A stretch of DNA of 64,000 nt from Pelethousia sp034928145 (GCA_034928145.1 JAYFPE010000005.1:19313-83312); one strand, 5' to 3'; shown: positions 1 to 8,476, counted from the stretch's first letter. The notes: generated by a model from the letters alone, not told the origin. Numbers and translations are program-made.

Positions 1-747
1 GAGCCTCAACAGGGTGCGGGCCGTCATAAAAACGATGAGCAGCACTGTCACAGCTATCGGGATAAGTAACGATAGAGTAACCGAGGGCATAAGTTTTTGC
101 GCTTCAACCAACAATCCGGAAGGCGTCCATCTCTGAACATTAAGCAAGGAAGAAATGAAGTGTATTCCGAATGCGGTTGCCAGCGTCAAAAACCCAGCGG
201 GAATCGGCTTTCTTAGTAAAACACCCCACATAATCAGGCAGGAGAGTAAAAACAGCACATAAATCCCCTGTAGCAGCCCGCCATATAAAATAGGCATAAC
301 GCCGATTTCAAAGCCAAAGAGAAGCCCGGAATAACCGTAATCGGCAAGTAGCGCGATGGTGAGAATCAACACCATTAGGACACCGAAAACCAGCAATTTC
401 GCACCAACCATCTGTCTATAGCGTTTGTCGGCACATAAGGGCAGTACCCATGTGTTATCCCTAATCTCAGACGCCGTAAGTCCGCATAACGTAAATGCAA
501 TGATGATGGTTCCGATTTGCGACACATCATCCATATAGTTGCGAATACAGTCAAGCTGTGTCATATCGGTCAGGCCGCTGATACCCTGCGTCGTTTCCCC
601 GCCAAGCTGACCGGATAGAACCATCGGAAGCACCACCTTGAGCATCACGGGCGCAAGCAAAGCTAAAAATAGAAAGCTTGCAAATAGAATCAAAACTCGA
701 CCACTTCTTATGGCGTATCGCAGTTCCTTGATAATCTCGGTCCTCAT
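1..747 (-). CDS. ABC transporter permease, partial (runs off window start)
   Basis: Open frame of 249 codons with no stop before the window edge, so the C-terminus is missing. It opens MRTEIIKELRYAIRSGRVLI, a basic amphipathic start followed by a hydrophobic segment and a large extracytoplasmic loop, then several further membrane helices; this is the layout of ABC-2 type permeases. Its ATG lies 7 bases past the stop of the ABC ATPase at 755-1642, so the two are surely cotranscribed and form one transporter. Substrate is unknown; pairing with a two-component system suggests export of, or defence against, a cell-envelope-active compound (inference). Confidence 0.75.
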   Translation of the reverse strand, partial: MRTEIIKELRYAIRSGRVLILFASFLFLALLAPVMLKVVLPMVLSGQLGGETTQGISGLTDMTQLDCIRNYMDDVSQIGTIIIAFTLCGLTASEIRDNTWVLPLCADKRYRQMVGAKLLVFGVLMVLILTIALLADYGYSGLLFGFEIGVMPILYGGLLQGIYVLFLLSCLIMWGVLLRKPIPAGFLTLATAFGIHFISSLLNVQRWTPSGLLVEAQKLMPSVTLSLLIPIAVTVLLIVFMTARTLLRL

Positions 748-754
748 TTCGCTT

Positions 755-1642
755 TCACCCCCGCAAAAACAAATCCTCTAATCGCGTCTTGCGCAGGGAA
801 AAGGATTTTATCACGATTTCATGATCTGCCAAGAACCTCATCACTGATACGGAAACCGTATTGTCCGCCACTTTGATAGTTAAGGATTTTTCAGATTTTG
901 TTAAGGACACTACGCCTGTAAGTCGCTCCAATGCGTCCAATATATTCGATTCGACTGAATGAACAGGAGTGACGTCAAAAATCGGCTGTGTGTTCTCTTT
1001 TTGAAGCTGCGCAAGTGGTTTTTCAAACATCATCTGCCCGGCGTCTACCATGCCGACCGTGTCGCAGACACGCTCCACATCGTCTAAAATATGCGTGGAA
1101 AACAGAATGGTTTTACCCATGCTCTTCAATTCCTTAATAAGGCGCAGCACCTCGCTTCTTCCCTCCGGATCAAGCGCGGAGGACGGCTCGTCAAGAATAA
1201 GCAAAGCTGGCTCGCGTATTAATGCGGCACCGATGCCAAGCCGCTGTTTCATGCCTCGCGAAAAACCGCCAACGCGGCGGTGGCTCGCATCGGCAAGCCC
1301 AACCCACTCCAGCATTTCGACGATACGCCTACGATTTATACCGTCTCCAAGATATTCAAGCATCTCATATGCGGTCATCCATGGATAAAATCTTGGATCT
1401 TCAGGAAGATATCCGACTTGCACGTCTCCTGGATGCTTTATTTCCGCAATATTTCTTCCATTTACGGTGCATTCACCCTTTGTTGGATGAGATAGTCCGG
1501 CAAGTATGTTCAACGCTGTTGATTTACCGGCTCCATTATGTCCGATAAAGCCATATATTTCGCCTTTTTTGACGTGCATATCCACGTTCTTGAGGGCATG
1601 AAAATCTTTGAACTCCTTTTGAAGTCCCTTTACAGTTATCAT
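755..1642 (-). CDS. ABC transporter ATP-binding protein
   Basis: A 295-aa nucleotide-binding subunit. Walker A is GHNGAGKST (residues 34-42), the signature is the variant FSRGMKQRLG, and Walker B is LLILDEPSSALDPEG, followed by the switch His in FSTHILDD. The ABC-2 exporter class (bacitracin/lantibiotic and Na+ type) commonly has this FSxGMxQRL signature and a C-terminal tail of about 80 residues, as here. I start at 1642 (MITVKGLQ) because AAGGA sits just upstream and because the alternative 24-residue extension does not look like this family. It pairs with the permease downstream. Confidence 0.9.
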   Translation of the reverse strand: MITVKGLQKEFKDFHALKNVDMHVKKGEIYGFIGHNGAGKSTALNILAGLSHPTKGECTVNGRNIAEIKHPGDVQVGYLPEDPRFYPWMTAYEMLEYLGDGINRRRIVEMLEWVGLADASHRRVGGFSRGMKQRLGIGAALIREPALLILDEPSSALDPEGRSEVLRLIKELKSMGKTILFSTHILDDVERVCDTVGMVDAGQMMFEKPLAQLQKENTQPIFDVTPVHSVESNILDALERLTGVVSLTKSEKSLTIKVADNTVSVSVMRFLADHEIVIKSFSLRKTRLEDLFLRG

Positions 1643-1690
1643 CAATATTCCTTCTTTCTGCCGATGGTCAGGAAGGTGGTGGAAGAAAGC

Positions 1691-1753
1691 AGATGACAAA
1701 CAGGCAAATGACAATCCATCACCTTTGATGTTGTTCTGTTTTATTTGTCATCT
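1691..1753. repeat. Inverted repeat AGATGACAAA / TTTGTCATCT
   Basis: A perfect 10-bp inverted repeat (arms at 1691-1700 and 1744-1753) spans the gap between the 153-aa membrane protein and the ABC ATPase. The downstream arm overlaps the stop codon of the 153-aa gene. It could be an mRNA processing or attenuation hairpin, or a regulator site; no T-run follows, so it is not a standard terminator. Confidence 0.4.
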
Positions 1754-2209
1754 CTCTCCATCCTGGTTTTCAATCTCTACAATGACATTCCGCTTATCTT
1801 CGTCGATATAATACTGAAACTTAATAATCTTGCCCGTGTTAGGTTGCATATCTCCGAATTTATCCTTAAGCTCTTCAGACAACATAAATACTTTCGTTGC
1901 TTTTTCTTCAGGAACACCCGAAATAGCTATCTCTATAAAGCTACTGTCGATTTGTCCCTGATAAGTTCCTGTATCAATTTTAAGGTCTCTTTCTAATTCA
2001 TTTCCGCTCTCGGCCTTGTCTGACAGCGTATCAACCGGCGATGCATGCTCGCCTTTATTTTGAGGCGGCTGCATCTCTTCCCGTTGTTTTACCGCATCAC
2101 TTGAATTATCCTCGATGTTTGAGTGCAAGAAAAAGCTGCTTTGTCCAATAATCAAAATTATGAAAATCACCAAAAAGATAAAGGAAAAAATCAAAATAAT
2201 TTTTTTCAT
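1748..2209 (-). CDS. Membrane-anchored protein of unknown function
   Basis: 153 aa. The start MKKIILIFSFIFLVIFIILI is an uncleaved signal anchor with no lipobox, followed by a polar linker rich in Glu, Asp and Ser, then a compact extracytoplasmic domain from about residue 75 (GTYQGQIDSSFIEIAISGVPE and on). Start chosen at 2209 because GGAGGTGCTGT precedes that ATG. I do not recognise the family. Its place between the small membrane proteins and the ABC transporter of the same strand suggests an accessory or sensing role for that transporter, which is inference only. Confidence 0.7.
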   Translation of the reverse strand: MKKIILIFSFIFLVIFIILIIGQSSFFLHSNIEDNSSDAVKQREEMQPPQNKGEHASPVDTLSDKAESGNELERDLKIDTGTYQGQIDSSFIEIAISGVPEEKATKVFMLSEELKDKFGDMQPNTGKIIKFQYYIDEDKRNVIVEIENQDGER

Positions 2210-2318
2210 ACAGCACCTCCACAGTTTAAATAATCTTAACAATCAAATTTTTCACATACATATCCGGCCTCTTTAATGCTTGGAATCCTCCATCTTTTTA
2301 CATGCCATTTTACCGTAA

Positions 2319-2531
2319 TCATTTGAATTCCTTCTTTCTTCCTACCAAAAGGAATAAAACCGGACCAATCACGTTGGCAAAAAGACAGATAAAAAACCAT
2401 GCCCATATATTCAGGTTTTGTACGCCCTCCCTAAAAATTTTGATGCTGCAGTACACTGCGAGACTGATCTGAAGGAGAATAAGCGGAGAGAGGATCAGGA
2501 GCATATCCTTCGTAAGTGCAAACTCGTTCAT
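2319..2531 (-). CDS. PLDc_N-type two-helix membrane protein
   Basis: 70 aa with two membrane helices joined by a short loop (SPLILLQISLAVYCSIKI and IWAWFFICLFANVIGPVLFL), ending in a basic tail GRKKEFK. This is the pattern of the phospholipase D N-terminal membrane domain family (PLDc_N), here standing alone. GGAGGTGTAACGTT precedes the ATG. The same pattern of PL-LQ, hydrophobic stretch and second helix opens the histidine kinase of this cassette, which suggests a shared membrane-sensing module. Confidence 0.75.
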   Translation of the reverse strand: MNEFALTKDMLLILSPLILLQISLAVYCSIKIFREGVQNLNIWAWFFICLFANVIGPVLFLLVGRKKEFK

Positions 2532-2560
2532 AACGTTACACCTCCTGTTTGATTAATGGA

Positions 2561-2740
2561 TTATTTGTCTCGCGGTTTTTTATTTGTAGAAACCGCTCCG
2601 AGAACTACGCCCACACCGGCTCCAATGCACAGCCACAGAACTATGTTCTGAAGAAGAGCCCCAAGCACAATGCCGACAGCAGCACACAAGCCTATAGCTG
2701 TCCCCATATTCCAATAATCTGACATTTTTCGTTTTTTCAT
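2561..2740 (-). CDS. Small two-helix membrane protein
   Basis: A 59-aa frame starting MKKRKMSDYWNMGTAIGLCA, with a perfect AAAGGAGGT ribosome site 8 bases upstream. Two glycine-rich hydrophobic helices (about residues 13-30 and 33-50) are followed by a basic tail (NKKPRDK). The Gly spacing in GxGxGxxxG resembles helix-packing glycine-zipper motifs. No family recognised. It lies in the two-component/ABC cassette, 29 bases before the PLDc_N-type gene. Confidence 0.6.
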   Translation of the reverse strand: MKKRKMSDYWNMGTAIGLCAAVGIVLGALLQNIVLWLCIGAGVGVVLGAVSTNKKPRDK

Positions 2741-2759
2741 TCGATTCGACCTCCTTTGA

Positions 2760-2939
2760 TTACTTTATGTTAAAATAGTTGTTTCCCCTGATTACTTTTC
2801 TGGCTTCACAGCATGTTTGCTTCTTTTTACGCTGCGCTTCGCGTGCCTCAGTAGCATAGAAACTTGGGTGTGCGTATTCCTGCGATAGATGTCGCACAAA
2901 TTTAACTATTTTCTTGAAGATACTCTTTATCAGCGTCAT
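2760..2939 (-). CDS. Small basic protein, unknown
   Basis: 59 aa if started at MTLIKSIFKKIV (AAAGG 7 bases upstream); an in-frame start 87 bases earlier would add 29 residues. The N-terminal 20 residues are a strongly basic amphipathic helix; the remainder is rich in Lys, Arg and Ala with a Cys pair (QTCCEARK). No recognised domain. It is the first gene after the response regulator and may be cotranscribed. Moderate doubt that it is translated. Confidence 0.45.
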   Translation of the reverse strand: MTLIKSIFKKIVKFVRHLSQEYAHPSFYATEAREAQRKKKQTCCEARKVIRGNNYFNIK

Positions 2940-3081
2940 TTTGATACCTTTCTCGAACACGGTTTCTGGTTTTTCCATGTTCATTATAGAAGATAAGGCG
3001 GTCATATGATAAGTTACCGGAGTCATGTGTCGGGTAATAAAAAAACGGAAGCCGCAGCTCCCGCTCTTAAAAGCATAATTT

Positions 3082-3717
3082 TTAGAATCCCAATTGTTTG
3101 AAGTGCAATATGGCGTTTGCTCGGTCAGTGATTCCGGCTTTGCTGTAGATTTGACTGATATAGTTCTTAACCGTACCGACGGTCAAAAAGAGCGTCTGAG
3201 CGATTTCCTGATTGCTTTTCCCCTGCATCAGCAAACGAATGATATCCTGTTCACGTTGCGTAAAGTCCGAAACCGATGTTTCCGGTTTGCCTTGTTTGCC
3301 GATATGCTTTGTGATTTTGGCGGCAATATTCCCCGGCAAAATCACACTTCCTCGCACGGTGTCACGGACGGCTTCGGCCAGCTTTACCCCGCTGATGTCC
3401 TTTAAAAGATACCCCGAAGCACCGTGAGTGATGGCCCCGAGAATGGATTCATCGTCATCAAATGTAGTTAATACTAAAACCGCTGTTTCAGGAAAATCCT
3501 GCTTGATTAGGCGCGTTGCTTCCACGCCACCCATTTCCGGCATTCGAATATCCATGAGAACCACCTGCGGATGGTGGACTTTCGTTTGTTTGTAAGCCTC
3601 CATGCCGTTTTTTGCTTCCGCAACTACCTGAATGTCGGGATTAGTTTCAAGTAACGCGCGTAGCCCATCTCGGATAATTGTCTGATCGTCCGCCAACAGA
3701 ATGGTAATTTGATTCAT
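3082..3717 (-). CDS. NarL/LuxR-family response regulator
   Basis: 211 aa. The receiver domain has the acidic pair D10-D11, phospho-acceptor D56 in VVLMDIRMPEMGG, the conserved Thr in LVLTTF and the Lys in GYLLKD. The LuxR-type HTH follows from about residue 148 (FTQREQDIIRLLMQGKSNQEIAQTL). Its ATG overlaps the stop of the histidine kinase (ATGA at 3714-3717), so the two are translationally coupled. By position it probably controls the small membrane proteins and ABC transporter downstream. Confidence 0.93.
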   Translation of the reverse strand: MNQITILLADDQTIIRDGLRALLETNPDIQVVAEAKNGMEAYKQTKVHHPQVVLMDIRMPEMGGVEATRLIKQDFPETAVLVLTTFDDDESILGAITHGASGYLLKDISGVKLAEAVRDTVRGSVILPGNIAAKITKHIGKQGKPETSVSDFTQREQDIIRLLMQGKSNQEIAQTLFLTVGTVKNYISQIYSKAGITDRANAILHFKQLGF

Positions 3718-5102
3718 TGCACATCCTCCTTTCTTTGCACGGCGGGGATAATGAGGCTAACAGTAAACCCCTCTCCCGGCGCGTTTTCTATTTCCAGTGT
3801 CCCGCCTACGCTTTGCACACGCTCCCGCATGATGGATAGTCCGGAGCCGAACTTTATGTCATTCGTTCCACTACCGTTGTCTGAAAAAGCCAGTCGTAGC
3901 TGTCCTTTATACTCACCAATCAAGATGTCCACATGCGTTGCCTGCCCATGTCTGATTGCGTTGGTTGTACATTCCTTTACCGCTGAGAGCAGTATGCCAG
4001 CTTGAAGCGGGGGCAGGGTAATTTCTGATTCCATAACAAGATGAATATCAAGCCCAGTGTCAAAACGGATTTCCTGAAAAAGCTGTTCAAGGATGGTGAC
4101 AAAATCGGTTTCATTTCCCGCCCTAACTACTTTAACAGAAGCGCGAAGCTCCGAAAGCCCTCGCCGTACTTGCTCTTTGCCTTGATGTAGCTTTTGTGCC
4201 ACTTGCGACTCTGATACAAGTCCCTCTGCCGCTTCTAATGTCAGGACGGCTGCAGTCAGTGTATGGCCGACCGTATCGTGCATTTCGGCGGCAATGCGGT
4301 TTCTCTCCTCCACGACTGCTAAGCCCTTAAGCTTCTCGGATTGCTCTTTCACCGTACGGAGAGCCGATTCCAACTTAACACTTGTAATCATTTGCTTTTT
4401 CAATGTATAAAAAGCGATCAAGGCAAGTAGAACCACAATCGTGTTGACGAAAAAATAGCGGACAAGATCAGCCAGTTCAGCGCTTTCGGATAAAAGTATT
4501 GTTCTTGTCGTACTGCCCAAAAGATAAGCACCCAGCGCGCCGATCCCATAGATCTTTGCACGGGGGAGCGATGCGTGGTTGATTGCGCTGAACCCCGCAA
4601 TGATGGAAAGAAATAAGTTATCCCCCGAAATATCCAGATATTGAATTGGAATGCACAAAACAAGCTGCAGCATCGGCAAAAGGGGTTCGGATATAAGGCG
4701 TTTTTTCTCTGGGAGCAAATTATATAGTAGCATTATGAGAAAAGAGATTGATAGCAGCCAAATCAAAGGGACGTACGTCGGAGTTCCGACATTCTCCGCA
4801 AGCATATGCAGACCCATCACTTGATAAGCAATCAGCAGCAGGAAAAAGATGCCTTTGTTTGTGAGGTGGTTCGCCCTTTCCACTTCGGCAGTGGTGGTGT
4901 CCTTTGGTGGTGTCTTTTCAGCGCGGAGTAGATGGAAGGCAATGGCGGCCAATCCGAAAATGGCGATAGACAAGATATATAAGGCACGATGGAACGGCTT
5001 TCGATTATCTTCTCTCACGCCCTCCACAATGCAGAGGATCTGCATTAATAGCTGAAGCAATACCCCCGGAAGCAGAAACGGCCAAATTTCTTTAATCTGC
5101 AT
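3714..5102 (-). CDS. NarL-type sensor histidine kinase
   Basis: 462 aa. About seven hydrophobic segments fill residues 5-235, then a coiled linker, the HisKA_3 box with phospho-acceptor H275 in AAEMHDTVGHTLTAA, and a HATPase domain whose N box is TTNAIRHG and whose G boxes are FSDNGSG and FGSGLSIMRERV. The first 60 residues look like the PLDc_N two-helix module also present in the separate 70-aa protein of the cassette. No extracytoplasmic sensor domain is visible, so it may sense within the membrane (intramembrane-sensing kinases often serve envelope-stress exporters). Overlaps the response regulator by 4 bases. Confidence 0.93.
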   Translation of the reverse strand: MQIKEIWPFLLPGVLLQLLMQILCIVEGVREDNRKPFHRALYILSIAIFGLAAIAFHLLRAEKTPPKDTTTAEVERANHLTNKGIFFLLLIAYQVMGLHMLAENVGTPTYVPLIWLLSISFLIMLLYNLLPEKKRLISEPLLPMLQLVLCIPIQYLDISGDNLFLSIIAGFSAINHASLPRAKIYGIGALGAYLLGSTTRTILLSESAELADLVRYFFVNTIVVLLALIAFYTLKKQMITSVKLESALRTVKEQSEKLKGLAVVEERNRIAAEMHDTVGHTLTAAVLTLEAAEGLVSESQVAQKLHQGKEQVRRGLSELRASVKVVRAGNETDFVTILEQLFQEIRFDTGLDIHLVMESEITLPPLQAGILLSAVKECTTNAIRHGQATHVDILIGEYKGQLRLAFSDNGSGTNDIKFGSGLSIMRERVQSVGGTLEIENAPGEGFTVSLIIPAVQRKEDVQ

Positions 5103-5129
5103 ATGGCTGTGTCCCCCCGCCGTCTTTTT

Positions 5130-5378
5130 TCACGATTCGGTTTCCTCCTCGTAGATAAAAATGTCCTCAATGGGTAGGTCAAAATATCGAGCGAGTTTAA
5201 AGGCTAAAAGTATCGACGGATTGTACCGCCCATTTTCAAGTGAGCCGATGGTTTGGCGGGAAACACACAGTGCGTCCGCCAATTGCTCCTGTCGGATACC
5301 TCTGGACTGTCTGAGTTCTTCCAGTCTGTTTTTCAAATCATTGAGCTCCTTTAAGTGTTTGGAAAGCGTACTTTCCAT
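5130..5378 (-). CDS. XRE-type HTH regulator (small)
   Basis: 82 aa. A leading helical stretch (MESTLSKHLKELNDLKNRLEE) precedes a classic Cro/C1 helix-turn-helix, RGIRQEQLADALCVSRQTIGSLENGRYNPS, and a tail LARYFDLPIEDIFIYEEE; the core matches the short YozG-like regulators common in Firmicutes. It heads the minus-strand cassette (27 bases before the kinase) and is the likely local repressor. Upstream DNA is AT-rich, unlike the core genome beyond tRNA-Leu. Confidence 0.9.
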   Translation of the reverse strand: MESTLSKHLKELNDLKNRLEELRQSRGIRQEQLADALCVSRQTIGSLENGRYNPSILLAFKLARYFDLPIEDIFIYEEETES

Positions 5379-5616
5379 TGCAGTATATGCAAATCAAACA
5401 ATAATGTCAAGTTTGTCTTCCGGTTTTAATAAATCATCTCAACTATTTTCAATATGAGCGGACATATCTTCGTTTGAAAATACGCCCGCTCATTATGCCT
5501 GTTTTCCGTATTCAGTTGTTTACGGTGGTTCAAATCCCTCCAGTACGCCGAAAATGGCCGATGTCATCTGTGAAATTGAGGGGTGAAAAATCGAGGGTGA
5601 AAACCCCTGAAAAGGC

Positions 5617-5648
5617 AGATGCCATGCGGCTTTGACCGCATGGCATCT
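5617..5648 (-). terminator. Hairpin downstream of tRNA-Leu
   Basis: A 13-bp perfect stem (AGATGCCATGCGG with its complement) and 6-base loop lies 17 bases beyond the CCA end of tRNA-Leu. On the minus strand it is followed by GCCTTTTC. Read as the tRNA terminator. The rest of the gap from 5379 shows no gene. Confidence 0.75.
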
Positions 5649-5665
5649 ATATACACCTAAAATTT

Positions 5666-5748
5666 TGGTGCGGCTGATGGGACTTGAACCCATATGGTTT
5701 CCCGGCAGATTTTAAGTCTGCTGTGTATGCCGATTCCACCACAGCCGC
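5666..5748 (-). tRNA. tRNA-Leu(UAA)
   Basis: Reads GCGGCTG at the 5' end pairing with CAGCCGC, discriminator A and encoded CCA. The anticodon stem GCAGA/TCTGC closes loop CTTAAAA with anticodon TAA; the T arm is GGGTTCAAGTCCC. Length 83 with a long variable arm as expected for Leu. It marks the border between the GC-rich core and the AT-richer cassette at 1-5.4 kb, a typical island position. Confidence 0.95.
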
Positions 5749-5784
5749 TTGCCTTCATTATTATACGGGCTGTGGGTGGCTGCG

Positions 5785-6921
5785 TCAACTGCCATAATAG
5801 GCGCCGCGCAAAAGGTTTTCCGCTTCCTTGGTGGAAGGGCGGCCTGTCTTGGGAAAAACAGAATCCTGGGAGACCTGCTCCGAGAGTGCCGGCAGTTTGC
5901 TCAAAAACTCCGCTTCCTCTATGCCAAAGGCCTGCACAGAGGCGGGCAGGCCGATTTGGCCGCGTAGGGTTTCCAACCGAGCGCAGAGGGCAGGCAGCGG
6001 GTCACCCGCCAAGCCGGCCGCCGTATAGACCTGAGCCGCCATCGCCTTGGCCCCGCTCTCCCAGCGCAGGGCGCGGGGCAGGAAGATTGCCTCCGCGACG
6101 CCCGTGGGCAGGGGCTTATAGAAGGCGGCGCAGGTATTGGCTGCAAGGGCCTCGCACAGGCCCATAGGCGCATTGGCAAAGGCCAGGCCGGCCATGCATT
6201 GGGCCTCGTGCAAGCTCTCCCTCGCCCGTACATCTCCGGCAACCGCGGCATCCAGTTGGGTTAGGATATCCCGGCCGGCGCGCAGGGCCAGGGGCTGGGC
6301 AAAGCTGCCCGCGCCGCGGCTCAGAGCCTCCAACACCTGAGAAAGGGCGGCCATGCCGCCCTGGGCTAACACCGGCCCCGGGCTGACCGCGGCCAGGTCC
6401 GGATCGACAATAGCGATATCCGGCGCGAGCACAGGATCCAACAGCAGGTGGCGCTTGCCTTGGGCAGGGTCCAACAAAAAGGCCACGCCACCCAGGGCCC
6501 CCTCCCCACCCCCGCCCGTGGGTGCGGCTATGAAGCGTGCCAAGCCCCGCAGCTTTGGCAGCGCACCATTCTGCGCCAGAGCATCCGGCATAGTGGCCGG
6601 GCTTTCATAAAATATCCACATGGCCTTGGCTGCGGAAATGCATCCTTCACTACCTACGGCCACGATCCAATCCGGCTTGAACTCCTGCATGGCACGCGCC
6701 CCCACCTGGGCCTGGGCCGGCGTGGGTCCGCTCCGCGCACAGATAAAACTTCGCACATTTAGCCCCGCCCCTTGCAGATAGCCTTCCGCCCGCTGCATAA
6801 AGCCGCTCTCGTGGCTCATGCCATCCCCCACGATCAAGGCCCGCCGCCCTTCCAGCTTACGCAATTGCGCCAGCGAGCCCCTGCCATAATAAATATTCCT
6901 CGGTGTAATAAACCTTGCCAT
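5785..6921 (-). CDS. Iron-ADH fold protein lacking the metal ligands
   Basis: 378 aa with the fold markers of iron-containing alcohol dehydrogenases (N-terminal YYGRGSL, RRALIVGDG, the PTGGGGEGA region, and the AGLAFANAPMGL helix). The usual metal ligands are replaced: the DALTHAIEA site reads MAALSQVLEA (Asp to A191, His to Q195), the GLxHALA His is E257, and the PHGxANA His is T273. The GGGSxxD nucleotide loop is also altered (VGSEGCISAAK). So it is probably not an Fe-dependent dehydrogenase. Start at 6921 is supported by GGAGGCAAGCGC. It stands alone between tRNA-Leu and a terminator. Confidence 0.8.
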   Translation of the reverse strand: MARFITPRNIYYGRGSLAQLRKLEGRRALIVGDGMSHESGFMQRAEGYLQGAGLNVRSFICARSGPTPAQAQVGARAMQEFKPDWIVAVGSEGCISAAKAMWIFYESPATMPDALAQNGALPKLRGLARFIAAPTGGGGEGALGGVAFLLDPAQGKRHLLLDPVLAPDIAIVDPDLAAVSPGPVLAQGGMAALSQVLEALSRGAGSFAQPLALRAGRDILTQLDAAVAGDVRARESLHEAQCMAGLAFANAPMGLCEALAANTCAAFYKPLPTGVAEAIFLPRALRWESGAKAMAAQVYTAAGLAGDPLPALCARLETLRGQIGLPASVQAFGIEEAEFLSKLPALSEQVSQDSVFPKTGRPSTKEAENLLRGAYYGS

Positions 6922-6960
6922 GCGCTTGCCTCCCATATGCTGCTGCCCCTAGTGTTGCGC

Positions 6961-6997
6961 AAAAAAAGAGGGCCTATCCCTCGATCTGGGATAGGCC
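6961..6997 (-). terminator. Intrinsic terminator of the transglutaminase-like gene
   Basis: Minus strand reads GGCCTATCCC, 7-base loop, GGGATAGGCC, then CTC and seven T. It lies directly after the stop at 7006. Confidence 0.92.
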
Positions 6998-7005
6998 ACG
7001 GCCAT

Positions 7006-8424
7006 TTACCAGGGCATCACAAAGCCTTCGTCCGGTACATAATCGCGCGTCTCCATCTCTTCGGCGCTAGTTAGGAAATATTTATTCGGCCTGTCGCCCG
7101 TATCCGCGAAGGTGCAATCCACATACAGCGTTTCGCCGCTGAGGCGCACCATGTTCCAGGCGTGGCCCTCCCCATCCTGATAGCCGTTTATCGTCCAGCA
7201 GGGCAGGCCAAGTTCGTTGCACAGGGCCTGGAACGCGCGGGCATAGCCCGTGCAAACCGTTTTGCCGGCAACCAACGCTCCATAGGCGCTGCGCAGGATC
7301 TGCATCTCCTGCGTAAGCGTTTTCTGCTCCGTGGCCTCGCGGATGTCGTCGTCGTATTCCGTAATCTCCATCACCCGCTCGAACACGGCCCGGTAGGCCG
7401 TTTTCGCATCCGTGCCCTCACCCAGCCGCGCTTTGAGCGTCTGTGCCTCTGCCGCAATGGCGTTATCCAGCTCCGCCTGGGCCTCTGCTATGCGGCTGTC
7501 CTTGGCGTCGAATTCCAGCCAGAAGCGGCAGATCTGGCGGGGGCTTGGGTTTTCCAGCAACTCATACCAGATGGAATCGCCCTCACAGGCCAACGAGGCG
7601 CTGTTGACCTCGGCTGTATTAATCCAGCTGAAAAGCGTTTCCTCATCAGGCCGCATATCCTCCAGGATGAGGGTTACCTTGTCCGCCCCGGCAGCCCAGC
7701 CTTCCACCAGGGCGTCGATCATTTCCAGGCTGTTGTCTACCACCGGTATATCCGTCAGTGGGATCGTATCCGGCTCATACTCCAGGTTAATATCCAGCTC
7801 CACAAAAGTTTCGCCATCCGTACCCGAATATTCGCTCAGCACCCACTGCGCGCTGGAAACCAGATAAACATAAGCGTAATTCGTATTGAGGACGACATCC
7901 AGATCCTTCTTGAGGGTAGCGTTGAGGGCATCGAGATCCTGCCATTTATAAAGGCGCAGGGCCTGCTGCTGCTTGGCTTCCATCATATGCGTGAGCAGGG
8001 CTTCCAGCACGCCTGCCCCATAGGCCTCCACCGCGAGGCCACCCTGCGCGTCGCGGGGCATATCCGCCAGCAGGCTCATCTTCGCCGGCGTAAGGGTGAT
8101 GTGGGTGGCCACATAGCCCCGCTCCTGCGTGAAGGATACATCGTAGGCGGCAAGAAAACGGCGCAAAGGGTAACTCCCGCTCTCCCGCGCCTTCCATAGC
8201 CCATCCCGCACCGCTTGCTCCACCGCCGCTTGGCGGCCCCGATAGTTGAGGCGCAGCTCCGTTTGCCCGCTGAGGATGGCCGCCTCCATCATTTCACAAA
8301 GGGCGCCGGGATCAAGCTCCTCTATTTTGATCCCCTGGCGCAAAAGGGCTTCCCGCGAAGGCTGGCAGCCCGATAGCGAAAACAATAGCAGCGCGCATAG
8401 AACAAGGGCCGCGATCCGTTTCAT
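7006..8424 (-). CDS. Lipoprotein with transglutaminase-like domain
   Basis: 472 aa. Signal peptide MKRIAALVLCALLLFSLSGC ends in a lipobox with C20, so it is a predicted surface lipoprotein. A long middle region without a recognised fold is followed by a C-terminal transglutaminase-like (papain-fold) domain with C391 (KTVCTGYARAF), H421 (GEGHAWNMV) and D436 (LYVDCTFAD), an intact Cys-His-Asp triad. Such domains in Clostridia are thought to be proteases or crosslinkers on the cell surface; the substrate is unknown. Single gene with its own terminator. Confidence 0.85.
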   Translation of the reverse strand: MKRIAALVLCALLLFSLSGCQPSREALLRQGIKIEELDPGALCEMMEAAILSGQTELRLNYRGRQAAVEQAVRDGLWKARESGSYPLRRFLAAYDVSFTQERGYVATHITLTPAKMSLLADMPRDAQGGLAVEAYGAGVLEALLTHMMEAKQQQALRLYKWQDLDALNATLKKDLDVVLNTNYAYVYLVSSAQWVLSEYSGTDGETFVELDINLEYEPDTIPLTDIPVVDNSLEMIDALVEGWAAGADKVTLILEDMRPDEETLFSWINTAEVNSASLACEGDSIWYELLENPSPRQICRFWLEFDAKDSRIAEAQAELDNAIAAEAQTLKARLGEGTDAKTAYRAVFERVMEITEYDDDIREATEQKTLTQEMQILRSAYGALVAGKTVCTGYARAFQALCNELGLPCWTINGYQDGEGHAWNMVRLSGETLYVDCTFADTGDRPNKYFLTSAEEMETRDYVPDEGFVMPW

Positions 8425-8448
8425 GAAAACCTCGTACTTTCCTTTTTT

Positions 8449-8476
8449 AAAAAAGGGGAGAGCATCACTCCCCCCT
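8449..8476 (-). terminator. Intrinsic terminator of proS
   Basis: Minus strand GGGGAG, short loop, CTCCCC followed by six T, located 22 bases past the proS stop. Confidence 0.8.

Noticed and set aside
5515..5560. T-arm-like stretch GGTTCAAATCCCTCC, possible tRNA fragment or att remnant
   Set aside because: No acceptor or anticodon arm around it and no match to the tRNA-Leu 3' end; too short to support.
7162..8199. Long plus-strand frame opposite the transglutaminase-like gene
   Set aside because: Antisense shadow of a GC-rich gene; no SD and no recognisable domain. Many similar shadows in the GC-rich core were left out for the same reason.
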